Shown: positions 43,873-51,557 of the stretch, one piece after another
How the letters are laid out: every line of letters begins with the position of its first letter
Numbering within the stretch: the first letter of the stretch is position 1
From: Bacteroidia bacterium
GTDB taxonomy: Bacteria > Bacteroidota > Bacteroidia > SpSt-205
Assembly (NCBI GenBank): GCA_025059535.1
Contig: JANXCX010000022.1
Coordinates: 1 to 64,000, forward strand
DNA length: 64,000 bases
Direction of reading: 5' to 3'
Notes under the pieces: generated by a model
The model's input: the letters and a program-made list of their open reading frames with translations, nothing else
What the model was told of the DNA's origin: nothing
Database searches by the model: none
Position numbers and translations under genes: made by a program

Positions 43873-44775
43873 GGCGGCTTGGGCTAGCCGCTGAAGTTTT
43901 AGGGGACGCGTCCGACGTAAAGCCGAGCCTTGCTGAAGGCGCTTCACCTGACTAGGCGAGAGACTAGCCCACTCCTGCAGCGAGTAGAATGCAGCGGCCT
44001 GAGGTTGGAATTCCCCCTGCGGCCGGGCAAAGCGATTCCACGGACAAACTATCTGACAAATATCGCAGCCAAAAATCCATCCGTGGGTCGGCTGTAGCTC
44101 CTCAGGTAAGGTCGGCGCCTCTATGGTCCAGTAGGCGATACAACGGGTAGCATCCAGCACATAAGGGCTCAGCGCCCCTGTAGGACAAGCCTCAATGCAG
44201 CGCTGACAGCTGCCGCAGAAATCCTCCAGAAAAGGTTCATCAGGATAGAGCGGCGCCGTGGTAAGTACCCCACCTATGAAGGTAAAACTACCCAGACGCC
44301 TACTAATCAGAAGGGTATTCTTCCCTATCCAGCCTAAGCCCGCCTCAACCGCCCATGCTTTTTCCAGAATGGGGGCCGTATCTACAAAGGGCCGCGCGGC
44401 AAAGCCCTGCCGAATAAGGTAATCCGCTAGGATTTGAAGCCTTCGGCGCATCTGGATGTGGTAGTCTTTGCCCCAGGCATACTGGGCGATAGATGAGCAA
44501 AAGCGGCGCGTGTGAAAGTAGCTCTGGAGTACGACCACCATACTGCGGGCTTCGGGAAGGACGGTTTGGGGATTGGCGCGCAGTTCGGCCGTAGCGCTTA
44601 GGTAGGTCATGTCGGCCTGTTTGCCGCTACCGAGCCAGTTTAGAAAGTTTCGGTAGGCCTGTGCCGCTGGCCTATCGGCACGGCTGCGCAGATCATATAC
44701 CGAAGCGATACCGCAAGCGTCAAACCCCAAGCCCTGCGCTAAGGCGCGCACGGCTTGCGTAAGCGCCAGGTTCAT
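43780..44775 (-). CDS. queG: Epoxyqueuosine reductase
   Basis: QueG uses cobalamin and two 4Fe-4S clusters to reduce epoxyqueuosine to queuosine in tRNA. The sequence has 'GFDACGIASVYDLR', 'YFHTRRFCSSIAQYAWGKDY', 'EAGLGWIGKNTLLI', and the two cluster motifs 'CGSCQRCIEACP' and 'CDICQIVCPWN'. At 331 residues it is longer than typical. The final 31 residues ('HKRVAVVGGRKEV' onward) are read from the strand opposite pruA codons, which suggests a lost stop that extended the tail. Its start overlaps ruvB as ATGA. Confidence 0.93.
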   Translation of the reverse strand: MNLALTQAVRALAQGLGFDACGIASVYDLRSRADRPAAQAYRNFLNWLGSGKQADMTYLSATAELRANPQTVLPEARSMVVVLQSYFHTRRFCSSIAQYAWGKDYHIQMRRRLQILADYLIRQGFAARPFVDTAPILEKAWAVEAGLGWIGKNTLLISRRLGSFTFIGGVLTTAPLYPDEPFLEDFCGSCQRCIEACPTGALSPYVLDATRCIAYWTIEAPTLPEELQPTHGWIFGCDICQIVCPWNRFARPQGEFQPQAAAFYSLQEWASLSPSQVKRLQQGSALRRTRPLKLQRLAQAALTHKRVAVVGGRKEVLFDGPGAYPAEEVPR

Positions 44776-45755
44776 CCGAAAAGCGAGGACTGAACCCCCC
44801 GAAGAGGCCGGCCTAAATGGACATAGGCCCGCGGCAGAGCCCTACGGCCGCGCGGCGTGCGCTCCAGAAAGCCTTCCATAATCAAGTAGGGCTCATATAC
44901 CTCTTCCAGCGTCTCGCTCTCCTCGCCTACGGCTACGGCTAAAGTCTGCAGGCCTGTAGGTCCCCCCCCAAACCGATCTATGAGGATAAGCAGAAGCTTT
45001 TTATCAATCTCCTCTAGGCCAGCGGGGTCAATCTGAAGGTGCGTAAGCACCTTTTCGGCAAATTCGCCCGTAATTACCTTGACGCCTTCCACTTGGGCAA
45101 AATCGCGTATGCGGCGCAGAAGGCGGTTAGCTGTACGCGGGGTGCCGCGGCTACGGCGCGCAATCGCCTCCGCCCCCGCCTCGGTCAGATTAATCCCTAA
45201 AATTCGGCTGGAGCGTAAAGCTATCTGTTGCAGCTCTTCTTGGGTGTAGTACTCCACGTGAATTGTAATCCCAAACCGCGCTACGAGGGGCGCTGTGAGA
45301 AGACCTAAGCGGGTAGTGGCTCCCACGAGGGTGAAAGGGCGTAGCGGCAGCTGGAGGGTGCGTGCATGCGGACCACTATCCAGTACGATATCCAACCGAT
45401 AGTCCTCCATCGCCGTATAGAGATACTCTTCCACCGAGGGATGTAGGCGGTGAATCTCGTCAATGAAAAGCACATCCCCATGGTCAAGCTGGGTAAGAAG
45501 ACCGGCCAAATCCGCTGGGCGCTGGAGGGCTGGCCCGCTCGCCGTAAAGAGGCGCCGACCCATCTCTTGGGCGATGATATTAGCCAGAGTAGTTTTACCT
45601 AGTCCAGGAGGGCCGTAAAAAAGCGTATGATCTAAAGGCTCGCCCCTCTGCCGCGCCGCCTCCAAAAAAACCCTAAGATTGCGTAAGAACGGCCGATCCC
45701 CAATAAACTCCTCTAGCCGCCGAGGTCGAAGCGCTTTCTCCTCGGGATCTAACAT
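44772..45755 (-). CDS. ruvB: Holliday junction branch-migration ATPase RuvB
   Basis: RuvB, the AAA+ motor of the RuvABC complex, has 327 residues here. It shows 'LRPRRLEEFIGDRPFLRNL', Walker A 'LFYGPPGLGKTTLANIIAQE', Walker B 'DVLFIDEIHRLHPSVEEYLY', sensor 'TLVGATTRLGLL', arginine finger region 'ARFGITIHVEYY' and the C-terminal winged helix 'FLERTPRGRRALPRAYVHLG'. It overlaps the RsbW-like gene upstream by 7 bp, so a DNA-repair gene is translated from the same transcript as the partner-switching pair. Confidence 0.96.
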   Translation of the reverse strand: MLDPEEKALRPRRLEEFIGDRPFLRNLRVFLEAARQRGEPLDHTLFYGPPGLGKTTLANIIAQEMGRRLFTASGPALQRPADLAGLLTQLDHGDVLFIDEIHRLHPSVEEYLYTAMEDYRLDIVLDSGPHARTLQLPLRPFTLVGATTRLGLLTAPLVARFGITIHVEYYTQEELQQIALRSSRILGINLTEAGAEAIARRSRGTPRTANRLLRRIRDFAQVEGVKVITGEFAEKVLTHLQIDPAGLEEIDKKLLLILIDRFGGGPTGLQTLAVAVGEESETLEEVYEPYLIMEGFLERTPRGRRALPRAYVHLGRPLRGVQSSLFG

Positions 45756-46183
45756 CCCTCTGAGGCCGAGCTCAACCGCTTGACCAGATGGTAGAGGGAG
45801 CTACCGCCTTTGCGCCGGCGAACCCGTATCTCATCTATAAAGCGCCGCAATAGGTAAATTCCAAAGCCCCCCGGCCGAGTCGTACCAGCTCGTAAAAGAC
45901 GCGGCTCCTGCGGATAACTATGGATATCATACGGCGGCGCAGGGTCATACAAATACGCATGGACTTCCCCTCCTTGCACCGAAAGCTCTAAACGCAGTTC
46001 CTTCTGGGCATCCTCCTTGTTACCGTGTAAAATGGAATTTGCACAAAGCTCCTCAATAGCCACTGTTATCTGGTTGAGCTCTAAAGAATTTGAAACTACT
46101 TTGCTTAAATGCGTACGGACAAAATGTCTAATAATAGGAAGATTTTCAGCTGTAGCGCCAAACTGGAGAGCCATTTTAGGCAT
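45749..46183 (-). CDS. RsbW/SpoIIAB-like anti-sigma-type HATPase (serine kinase)
   Basis: This GHKL ATPase of 144 residues has the anti-sigma-factor kinase layout: N-box 'ITVAIEELCANSILHGN' (Glu and Asn bind ATP-Mg), G1-like 'YDPAPPYDIH' and G2 'RPGGFGIYLLRRFIDEIRVR'. In partner switching it phosphorylates a Ser on a STAS antagonist and holds a target when the antagonist is phosphorylated. G1 has Ala where Gly is usual (D-x-A-x-P-Y-D), so kinase activity needs care. It overlaps the STAS gene upstream by 8 bp. Confidence 0.82.
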   Translation of the reverse strand: MPKMALQFGATAENLPIIRHFVRTHLSKVVSNSLELNQITVAIEELCANSILHGNKEDAQKELRLELSVQGGEVHAYLYDPAPPYDIHSYPQEPRLLRAGTTRPGGFGIYLLRRFIDEIRVRRRKGGSSLYHLVKRLSSASEGC

Positions 46184-46496
46184 GATTAATCGGAATAAGT
46201 TTGGTAAGCCCTAAAAGATCCAGAATATTATAAACCTCAGGTTGTACTTGGGTAAGTTCCAGCATTATACCTTTAGGACTGAAATTATCTACGCACATAA
46301 GCAGAATCCCAGCACCTGCACTGGAGAGGTAAGTAAGCCTTTGACAGGAGAGAATAATTTTCTTCAAGTTAGGGGTCTGTTGGACAAGTTGGGTAAGCCT
46401 TTCATAGAGCTTAGGGGCCGTCAGAGCATCCAACTCCCCGTCTAAGCTTACCTGCACCTGCCCCGCTGCCGATACGGGTTGTACTTCTATCTGCAT
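46176..46496 (-). CDS. RsbV/SpoIIAA-like STAS anti-sigma antagonist
   Basis: The 106-residue STAS protein opens 'QVQVSLDGELDALTAPKLYE' as RsbV-type antagonists do. The phosphorylatable serine lies in 'YLSSAGAGILLMCV' (canonical DSSGLG; the Asp is Leu here). Kinase RsbW-like phosphorylates it and SpoIIE phosphatases would reverse this, giving a switch. The ATG is 5 nt after TATTTTTG, and TTG lies 20 nt upstream of that element as a -33 box. It is the first gene of the transcript that continues through the RsbW-like kinase to ruvB and queG. Confidence 0.85.
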   Translation of the reverse strand: MQIEVQPVSAAGQVQVSLDGELDALTAPKLYERLTQLVQQTPNLKKIILSCQRLTYLSSAGAGILLMCVDNFSPKGIMLELTQVQPEVYNILDLLGLTKLIPINHA

Positions 46497-46501
46497 GGAA
46501 A

Positions 46502-46509
46502 CAAAAATA
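46502..46509 (-). promoter_or_regulatory. -7 promoter element TATTTTTG with -33 TTG for the STAS-kinase operon
   Basis: A perfect TAnnTTTG match. TTG at 46532-46530 lies 20 nt upstream, the best -33/-7 pair found in the window. The -33 TTG sits in the loop of the terminator hairpin. Confidence 0.65.
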
Positions 46510-46512
46510 CAA

Positions 46513-46546
46513 CTCCTGGGCCGCTCCTACAAGAATGGCCCAGGAG
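46513..46546 (-). terminator. Rho-independent terminator of the T9SS type A gene
   Basis: CTCCTGGGCC (46513-46522) and GGCCCAGGAG (46537-46546) form a perfect 10-bp stem with a 14-nt loop. On the minus strand it is followed by TTGTATTTTTG; on the plus strand by ACTTTTT, so it could act both ways. Confidence 0.7.
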
Positions 46547-46559
46547 ACTTTTTAGCCCT

Positions 46560-47552
46560 CTACTCTACTATCAGAAGCTTTTGAGGAGGCAGCAAAGTCC
46601 CATCTAGGGTAAGCTGGACGAGATAGACGCCACTGGAGAGAGCAAGCGGCACCGTATAGGAACCCGGCCGGAGGTTACCCAGCCAATGATGAAGTACGCG
46701 CTGGCCCAAAAGGGTACTTACCTCAACTTCTACACTGGCGGCATAGAGAAGGTCAAAGCGAAGCTCTGCTCTACCCCAGGCGGGATTAGGAGATAGCGTT
46801 AGGGTACCAAGCGCTGCATGCAAGGAGCTAGAAGAAGAAGCGGCACGCACTTCCACGGGATAGCCCGTCCATGTATCACGCCAAGCACTAAATCCTTGGA
46901 TGGTGGGCATAAGGTTGGTAGTATCTTTATTATCGCCATCGGTGGCAGTTATAGGAGGATTATTTAGAGGGCTGAACTGAACGGTAGCCGGATCTACAAA
47001 GCCCCGAAGGTAAATCAGGAGCGTGTCAGGCTGGTTTTGGGGCGTGGGGTTTACACCGCGTACGCAGGCTCGCACACACCCACGCGGCGGCGTAGGATTT
47101 TGGGGCGAACCGCCGCCTGGATTTTGGTAAACTACCACATTTGCATAGCGATCGGGGGAGCTTTCTACCTGCTTGTAGCGGTGCGCCTGGTCAAAGTGCA
47201 AAGCCCCCGCCGATGGATTAGCGGCATTATACCCAACCGCCACATTAGGCTGGCCACGAAGCGCCACATACTGGGTACCCCCTTTCATCCGAAGGCTATC
47301 TACAAAAGCGGCAAAATTCGGATAAAGGTCTACACTGAAAGTTTGGCCACCGAATTCAAGGGACACGCGTACAGTTTCTGGCAGGGCAAATTGGATAACC
47401 ACTTCGGTATCGCGCCCAGCAGTAAGTACTAAAAGTGGCGGGTCAAAGCTTCGTGGGGCTAAGGAGTTACTGGCAGTACAGTTACTACATCCACTTTGGG
47501 CATACAGTCTCAGCAAGCTACCCAGTAGGCCTGCATAAGCTACCCAACGCAT
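46560..47552 (-). CDS. Secreted protein with T9SS type A C-terminal sorting domain
   Basis: From ATG 47552 the 330-residue protein (TTG 47561 is in frame upstream) has a signal peptide ('WVAYAGLLGSLLRLYAQ') and a beta-rich middle. The C-terminal 75 residues are the type A domain: 'TLSPNPAWGRAELRFDL', 'VEVSTLLGQRV', 'SSGVYLVQLTLDG' and final 'PPQKLLIVE'. It would be exported by T9SS and anchored or released by PorU. The -7 element TATATTTG lies 6 nt before the ATG. Confidence 0.88.
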   Translation of the reverse strand: MRWVAYAGLLGSLLRLYAQSGCSNCTASNSLAPRSFDPPLLVLTAGRDTEVVIQFALPETVRVSLEFGGQTFSVDLYPNFAAFVDSLRMKGGTQYVALRGQPNVAVGYNAANPSAGALHFDQAHRYKQVESSPDRYANVVVYQNPGGGSPQNPTPPRGCVRACVRGVNPTPQNQPDTLLIYLRGFVDPATVQFSPLNNPPITATDGDNKDTTNLMPTIQGFSAWRDTWTGYPVEVRAASSSSSLHAALGTLTLSPNPAWGRAELRFDLLYAASVEVEVSTLLGQRVLHHWLGNLRPGSYTVPLALSSGVYLVQLTLDGTLLPPQKLLIVE

Positions 47553-47558
47553 ACGAGA

Positions 47559-47566
47559 CAAATATA
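47559..47566 (-). promoter_or_regulatory. -7 promoter element TATATTTG for the T9SS type A protein
   Basis: A perfect TAnnTTTG match ending 6 nt before ATG 47552. Confidence 0.6.
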
Positions 47567-47592
47567 AGTACTCTAGCTCGTAGCAGAGAGGG

Positions 47593-48630
47593 CTAGACGG
47601 GATGCAAAATGATTTTTCCCATTTGGTCGCCTCGCCAGAGCCGAGCGAGGGCCTGCGGCAGGGCGGTTAGAGGATAAGTATGCTCTATTAGAGGTCGGAT
47701 TTGGTGCTGCGTAAGGAAATGCAAGAGGTCGCTGAAATTGCGTGGGCTTCCCATGGTAGAACCAATAATTCGGTTCTGCCGCCAGAAAAGCCGGCGCAAA
47801 TCAAAAGAGGGGGGATTGCCGCGCGTGGCGCCATATATAACCACACGGCCCGCCGGCGCTAGCAGGAGTTGATAGGCTGAGAACACCTCCCCGCCCACCC
47901 CATCTACGATGAGGTCAAACGAACCCGCACGCTGGAGGAGGTTCTCGGCCCAGTTTTTTTCCGTGTAAAGGATACCGCCTTTAGCGCCTAAGCGGTGGGC
48001 CGTTTCAATTTTTTCGGGCCGGCTTGAGGCCACCCATACTTCAGCGCCCGCGGCTACGGCTAATTGCAAGGCCCACACGGCTACCCCGCCCCCAATGCCC
48101 GGGATAAGTACCTTTTCTCCCGGCTGAAGCCCACCCTGAACAAAAACGGCCCGATAGGCGGTAAGCCCAGCTAAAGGTATGGCGGCAGCCTCCACTGGAC
48201 TGAGATAAGCGGGCATGGGATATAAGTTTTCCGCTGGTACATCTACGTATTCCGCCAGCGTGCCCCAAGAAGGCATCCCTAGGATATGGTAGCGTTCCCC
48301 TTGGACGCGCTCATCCTGCCCCCAATTTAGACTCGGGTTTAGGAGAACGCGCTGGCCTAGCCACTCGGAGGGTACCCCTGAGCCTATCGCCACCACTTCG
48401 CCACAGCCATCCGAGCCAAGAATAGCGGGGTATTGTATGCCAGGGTAAAGGCCTAGCGTTATCCACAGGTCACGCCGATTAAGCGCCGCCGCTAAGAGAC
48501 GCACCCGCGCCCACCCCTCTGGAAGCTTGGGTAGTTCTACTTCTTCCCAGCGAAGCACTTTAAGCCAGTCAGCCGCTTCCAAACTAGTCGCCGTACGCGG
48601 TAAAGAGGCATGCAACCGCCAAGCCCACAT
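47593..48630 (-). CDS. Medium-chain dehydrogenase/reductase (zinc-independent type)
   Basis: The 345-residue MDR protein has a GroES-like N-terminal domain ('ALNRRDLWITLGLYPGIQYP', 'ILGSDGCGEVVAIG') and Rossmann domain ('VLIPGIGGGVAVWALQLAVA', 'DLIVDGVGGEVFSAY'). The usual catalytic-zinc Cys-His pair is not evident in the first part ('NRRD' replaces CHTD) and no four-Cys structural lobe is present, which points to a quinone-oxidoreductase/crotonyl-CoA-like member. The substrate is unknown. The ATG at 48630 is separated from the T9SS gene by 40 bp and from divergent pheS by 27 bp. Confidence 0.85.
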   Translation of the reverse strand: MWAWRLHASLPRTATSLEAADWLKVLRWEEVELPKLPEGWARVRLLAAALNRRDLWITLGLYPGIQYPAILGSDGCGEVVAIGSGVPSEWLGQRVLLNPSLNWGQDERVQGERYHILGMPSWGTLAEYVDVPAENLYPMPAYLSPVEAAAIPLAGLTAYRAVFVQGGLQPGEKVLIPGIGGGVAVWALQLAVAAGAEVWVASSRPEKIETAHRLGAKGGILYTEKNWAENLLQRAGSFDLIVDGVGGEVFSAYQLLLAPAGRVVIYGATRGNPPSFDLRRLFWRQNRIIGSTMGSPRNFSDLLHFLTQHQIRPLIEHTYPLTALPQALARLWRGDQMGKIILHPV

Positions 48631-48643
48631 GGGTTAAAATTGG

Positions 48644-48651
48644 TATTTTTG
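48644..48651 (+). promoter_or_regulatory. -7 promoter element TATTTTTG for pheS
   Basis: A perfect TAnnTTTG match ending 6 nt before the pheS ATG at 48658. Confidence 0.55.
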
Positions 48652-48657
48652 TACCAC

Positions 48658-49683
48658 ATGGACCTTGCGGTGTTAGAGGAAGAGGTGCGGAATTATGATT
48701 TAAGTACGGCGGAAGGGCGAGCTTCTTTTCGTCAGCGCTTCTTACGGAAGGGGGGTATTTTGGATAGGCTTTTGTCGGAGCTACCTACTCTCCCGCTGGA
48801 GGAGCGCCGCCTGCGCGGACAGCGGCTGAATGCCCTGCGTCAGCTAGCCCAGCAGCGCTTAGCTCAGGCTGAATCCCATTCCTCCTCTCCCTCTCTCTCC
48901 CCTTTAGCTTTTGCGGATCTGACCTTTCCCCTTGTAGGTCTTCAGCCCGGTGCGCGACACCCCCTCAGCCTGATAGAGCAGCGCGTCCTAACGCTATTTC
49001 AACGGCTGGGCTATACCTTAGCCGATGGTCCTGAAATAGAAGATGACTGGCATAACTTTACGGCGCTCAACTTTGAACCCGACCACCCGGCGCGCGACAT
49101 GCAGGATACGTTCTTTATAGACCCCAGCCAGGGTAAGCTCCTTCGCACTCATACCTCCACGGTGCAGATTCGCGTGATGGAGCGACAGGCCCCACCTTTG
49201 CGGATTTTAGCCCCGGGGCGCGTGTACCGACATGAAACAATCTCCGCCCGTGCCCATGTGTATTTTCATCAGATTGAAGGGCTCTGTGTGGATGAGGGCA
49301 TAAGTGCTGCTGATCTACGGGCTACCTTAGAGTATTTTCTAACTCAATTTTTTGGAAGCGGTACGCGCTTACGCTGGCGCGCCTCCTACTTCCCCTTTAC
49401 CGAAATGAGCGCCGAAGTAGATATAGCCTGCCGCATTTGCCAAGGGAAAGGCTGCCCTGTGTGTAAATTCACTGGCTGGGTGGAAGTTTTAGGCTGTGGC
49501 ATGGTAGACCCTAACGTGCTAGCCGCTTGTGGCATTGATCCCGACCGCTACACAGGCTTTGCATTTGGTCTAGGGGTAGAACGGCTGGCGCAGCTTTTCT
49601 TCCAGATACCTGATCTGCGTCTTTTTAGCGAAAATAATTACCGGTTCCTTCAGAGTTTTGCCACCTATGCCCATCTCGCCTGA
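48658..49683 (+). CDS. pheS: Phenylalanine-tRNA ligase alpha subunit
   Basis: PheS pairs with PheT to charge tRNA-Phe. From ATG 48658 (promoter 6 nt upstream) it has 341 residues with an N-terminal coiled coil and class II core: motif 2 'RILAPGRVYRHETISARA', 'FTALNFEPDHPARDMQDTFF', and motif 3 'GFAFGLGVERLAQLFFQI'. A CRIC...CPVC four-Cys cluster before 'VLGCGMVDPNVL' is a known feature of some PheS forms and may bind zinc. pheT is not adjacent. The frame opens earlier at 48610, which is rejected. Confidence 0.94.
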   Translation: MDLAVLEEEVRNYDLSTAEGRASFRQRFLRKGGILDRLLSELPTLPLEERRLRGQRLNALRQLAQQRLAQAESHSSSPSLSPLAFADLTFPLVGLQPGARHPLSLIEQRVLTLFQRLGYTLADGPEIEDDWHNFTALNFEPDHPARDMQDTFFIDPSQGKLLRTHTSTVQIRVMERQAPPLRILAPGRVYRHETISARAHVYFHQIEGLCVDEGISAADLRATLEYFLTQFFGSGTRLRWRASYFPFTEMSAEVDIACRICQGKGCPVCKFTGWVEVLGCGMVDPNVLAACGIDPDRYTGFAFGLGVERLAQLFFQIPDLRLFSENNYRFLQSFATYAHLA

Positions 49684-50941
49684 ACAGGTTCTCCCTACGC
49701 CGCTTTGGGAGAGGGTTCAGCAGTTTTATCCTCACCTTACCCCTACTTCCGAAAATCTACCCCTTATAGAGGCCTTAGATCAGTTTTATCGTGAATACCA
49801 CCCCGAGCTAATGATTGTAGAGACGGATCCCTCGGGGATTATTACGTATGTGAATGAAGCTTTTGCCCAGGCTAGCGGCTACGAGCCAGCCGAGCTACTT
49901 GGCCAAAATATCAACATCCTGCGCAGCGATAAAAATGAACCCGGCTATTTCCGCCATCTCTGGCGTACTATCAGTCAGGGCCAGCCCTGGCGCGGGAAGA
50001 TAAATAATCGCAGTAAAGACTACGAGCTGTATCAGATTGATCTACTGATTATCCCTATTTTTGTTCCAAATAGCCGCGAGATATACCGCTACTTAGGGTT
50101 AGCCTATAACACGTCGCACCGATTAGCGGCGGAGATAGCCTTAGAGCAGCTGCGCGAGGATATGCGCGAGGGCCTGCAGTACGCTCGACGCATTCAACGC
50201 GCCATTTTTCCCACGAAAGTAAATGCCCTCCAAAAGTTTTTTCCCGAAAGTTTTCTCCTCACAAATAGCCGAGATATTGTAAGTGGTGACTTTTGCTGGG
50301 TAGCCCGCACCCCTATGAGTAATCGCACCTTTTTAGCCGTAGCGGATTGCACGGGTCATGGCGTCTCCGGCGGCCTTCTCACGATGATTGGCTACAACCT
50401 CCTCAATCAGATCGTACTCTACCGCGGGATTAGCGTACCCCACCAGATCTTGGCCGAGCTCCATAAAGGCCTGCGCGCCTATTTCCTCCAAGAAGAATCT
50501 GAAGAAAATAAGTTTATAAAGGATGGCATGGATATTATTCTATGCAGTTTTGATTATGGTATGACTGAGCTGCAGTTTGCTGGAGCCAATCGGCCGCTCT
50601 GGCTCATCCGAGAGGGCGAACTGAGAGAGTACAAAACCGATAAGCAGACGATTGGGGGAGAGCGGCTGTCGGAAGATATTGAATTCCAGCTTTTTACGGT
50701 GGAGCTTCAGCCAGAGGATCGGATTTACCTTTTCACGGATGGAATAACCGATCAATTTGGGGGGCCCCAAGACAAGCGGTTCGGTACGCCGCGCCTGCGC
50801 CAAACCCTGCTTGAGATTCATCGCGAGCCAAGCATGGTGAAGCAACGGGCCCTCTTCAACAATGTCTGGAAGCGCGAGTGGATGGGCGATATGCCACCCA
50901 CCGATGATGCGACGCTGGTGGGTATTCGGATTGTGGAGTAA
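49667..50941 (+). CDS. PAS-domain SpoIIE/RsbU-type PP2C phosphatase (fifth in window)
   Basis: From ATG 49667 the protein has 424 residues: an N-terminal helix, a PAS domain ('IVETDPSGIITYVNEAFAQA', 'LLGQNINILRSDKNEPG'), a linker and SpoIIE domain with 'IVSGDFCWVA', 'AVADCTGHGVSGG', 'YLFTDGITDQFG' and 'PTDDATLVG'. The PAS differs from the Aer-like ones at 18959-21534: 'RHPDMP' is 'LRSDKNE'. The phosphatase with ADCTGHG is closest to the TPR protein at 31640. It overlaps pheS by 17 bp and the following secreted protein gene by 38 bp. Confidence 0.9.
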   Translation: MPISPEQVLPTPLWERVQQFYPHLTPTSENLPLIEALDQFYREYHPELMIVETDPSGIITYVNEAFAQASGYEPAELLGQNINILRSDKNEPGYFRHLWRTISQGQPWRGKINNRSKDYELYQIDLLIIPIFVPNSREIYRYLGLAYNTSHRLAAEIALEQLREDMREGLQYARRIQRAIFPTKVNALQKFFPESFLLTNSRDIVSGDFCWVARTPMSNRTFLAVADCTGHGVSGGLLTMIGYNLLNQIVLYRGISVPHQILAELHKGLRAYFLQEESEENKFIKDGMDIILCSFDYGMTELQFAGANRPLWLIREGELREYKTDKQTIGGERLSEDIEFQLFTVELQPEDRIYLFTDGITDQFGGPQDKRFGTPRLRQTLLEIHREPSMVKQRALFNNVWKREWMGDMPPTDDATLVGIRIVE

Positions 50942-51557
50942 ACTGCTATGGGGCCAGAGCAGCGCCTTCCAGGCCCCAGCTCCTTATTTTGAGGGCGTTA
51001 TTTCCTATAAGGTCAAAATAAGTGGGCCTCAGGCTGAAATTCTGCGCGAAAACGCACCCAATACGGAAATGCATATTTACATCCAGGGTAATCGCTTTCT
51101 GGTGAATGAGACAGGGGGGGGGTTTCCTGTAAGCCGACTTTATGAGCCAGACTCTGACTGGGTATATGTCTTAGACCCACGCAATAAGCGTGCCTTTCGC
51201 TACGAAAAGTACCGCAAGAAAGCCCAAAACTACCCCGCCCAGTATATAGGCGATAGCCTTCAAGTGGCAGGCGTATGGTGCTACGGCTTCAAAGTAAAAA
51301 AGCCCTATGAAGAAATTATCTACTATGCCAGCCCCAAATACCGCGTGAATACCGCCCTTTTTGCTGGCAAGAAGCGCGCCCAAGCTTTCTTTTTGAATGA
51401 AGGATTGTATGGCGCTATCCCCCTCAAAATTATTCGTAAGAGGGAAGGTCTTACCATAGAAACTACGGCGGTGCAGGTGCGCGCCATGCGGTTGGATTCA
51501 GCTAGTATGCGCCTACCAAAGGATTATCAGATCTGGGGCTACGACTATCGGCGCTGA
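50904..51557 (+). CDS. Secreted protein of unknown function
   Basis: ATG 50904 (or 50907) is chosen because it opens a signal peptide ('MRRWWVFGLWSKLLWGQ'); the open frame begins at 50862 inside the phosphatase gene. The 217-residue product has a mature start 'PYFEGVISYKVKISGPQ', then 'HIYIQGNRFLVNE', 'VYVLDPRNKRAFRYEKY', and 'GLYGAIPLKIIRKREGLTIE', a pattern of long beta strands like LolA/DUF4412-type envelope proteins. No lipobox is seen. It shares its transcript with pheS and the phosphatase. Confidence 0.65.
   Translation: MMRRWWVFGLWSKLLWGQSSAFQAPAPYFEGVISYKVKISGPQAEILRENAPNTEMHIYIQGNRFLVNETGGGFPVSRLYEPDSDWVYVLDPRNKRAFRYEKYRKKAQNYPAQYIGDSLQVAGVWCYGFKVKKPYEEIIYYASPKYRVNTALFAGKKRAQAFFLNEGLYGAIPLKIIRKREGLTIETTAVQVRAMRLDSASMRLPKDYQIWGYDYRR

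Noticed and set aside
47037-47432. 131-codon plus-strand frame inside the T9SS type A gene
   Set aside because: The minus-strand gene has a signal peptide and sorting domain; the plus frame has no domain or promoter.
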